Assembly (NCBI GenBank): GCA_016875695.1
Contig: VGPB01000038.1
Location: forward strand, 1-12,564
Length of the DNA: 12,564 bases
Direction of reading: 5' to 3'
From: Chloroflexota bacterium
GTDB taxonomy: Bacteria > Chloroflexota > Dehalococcoidia > UBA2979
Under the pieces are notes generated by a model, which was not told where the DNA came from, searched no databases, and saw only the letters and a program-made list of their open reading frames with translations. Numbering within the stretch: position 1 is the stretch's first letter; every line of letters begins with the position of its first letter. Shown here piece after piece: positions 12,212 to 12,564 of this stretch. Both the position numbers and the translations under genes were made by a program.

Positions 12212-12564
12212 TTACGCGCAGCTCCACGGCGCGAACGAGCCGCCCGCGCGCGCCCACACGATGTACGCCGCCTCTAGGTTGTCGTCGAGCGCGAACAGGT
12301 CGAGCGGCACCGAGAACCGATGCGAGCGGTGGATCTGCATCACGCCGTACGTGGTGCCCCGGAGCCGACCGCCTGGTTGTCGAACGTGTCCTTGTACCCG
12401 TCGCGGTTGGTGTCCGAGCCGGACTCGCAGCCGGCGATCGAGATGATGCGGGGCCACAGCTCGACGGGCCAGCTGCTGCGCGCGAGCGCGCTCTCGAGGT
12501 TCGCGAGCGTCGCGTAGCGCCCACCCGCCGGCGCCGCTGCAGCAGGGGCTGCTGCGGGGGCGGG
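12212..12564 (-). pseudogene. Lysozyme/transglycosylase-like exported protein, frameshifted, N-terminus outside the window
   Basis: The frame entering from the right edge encodes a Pro/Ala linker (PAPAAAPAAAAPAG), then RYATLANLESALARSSWP, ELWPRIISIAGCESGSD, NRDGYKDTFDNQAVGSG, and then goes out of frame. The other frame resumes at once with TTYGVMQIHRSHRF and ends in AAYIVWARAGGSFAPWSCA, stop at 12212-12214. Adding one G to the G4 tract (CCCC at 12357-12360 on the + strand) restores a continuous protein. CESG holds the presumed catalytic Glu (codon 12424-12426), and YGVMQIH is the substrate-groove motif of lysozyme-like transglycosylases, which cut peptidoglycan. As read here, translation would end soon after the shift at a TGA. 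This could be a real mutation or a homopolymer error in the assembly. It converges on purK with a 10-nt gap. Confidence 0.7.

Overview
This is a GC-rich stretch of bacterial chromosome, tightly packed, with operon-like gene spacing (4-nt GTGA overlaps, gaps of 3 to 13 nt) and promoters that look like ordinary sigma-70 elements. The gene set is housekeeping and metabolic: an enolase-superfamily enzyme resembling MenC, a MaoC pair, PurE/PurK and a KimA-type potassium transporter. It suggests a free-living bacterium, perhaps Chloroflexota or an actinobacterium-like lineage. That placement is an inference from composition and protein style only. There are no tRNA or rRNA genes, insertion sequences or CRISPR arrays.

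Left part, + strand (1-2200): the C-terminal end of an o-succinylbenzoate-synthase-like enzyme, a structured 150-nt gap, a PHP-domain metal-dependent phosphoesterase that seems to lack a standard start codon, and two adjacent MaoC-like hot-dog subunits that probably form a heteromer. Converging on them with only 4 nt between the stop codons is the main discovery. It is a DsbA/FrnE-family thiol oxidoreductase on the - strand (2205-2888) whose catalytic CPWC motif reads TGA-P-W-C. The reading frame continues upstream of the TGA to a good ATG, and a perfect 8-bp hairpin with a GUG loop sits where a bacterial SECIS element belongs. This is very likely a selenoprotein (UPWC) that ordinary gene calling would truncate to a GTG start at 2813.

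Middle (3030-6817): two small two-helix membrane proteins on the - strand, an intergenic region with strong inverted repeats, and a TetR regulator transcribed together with an MMPL/RND exporter, preceded by operator-like repeats. After a GC-rich terminator hairpin comes a KimA-type potassium transporter (6913-9069) with a long disordered N-terminal extension and an apparently leaderless promoter.

Right part: a convergent lipoprotein with a Cu/Zn-SOD-like pattern but no metal ligands, a dienelactone-hydrolase-family enzyme, and the divergent purE-purK pair for de novo purine synthesis. The window ends in a lysozyme/transglycosylase-like exported protein on the - strand, interrupted by a one-base frameshift in a C4 tract and running off the window edge.
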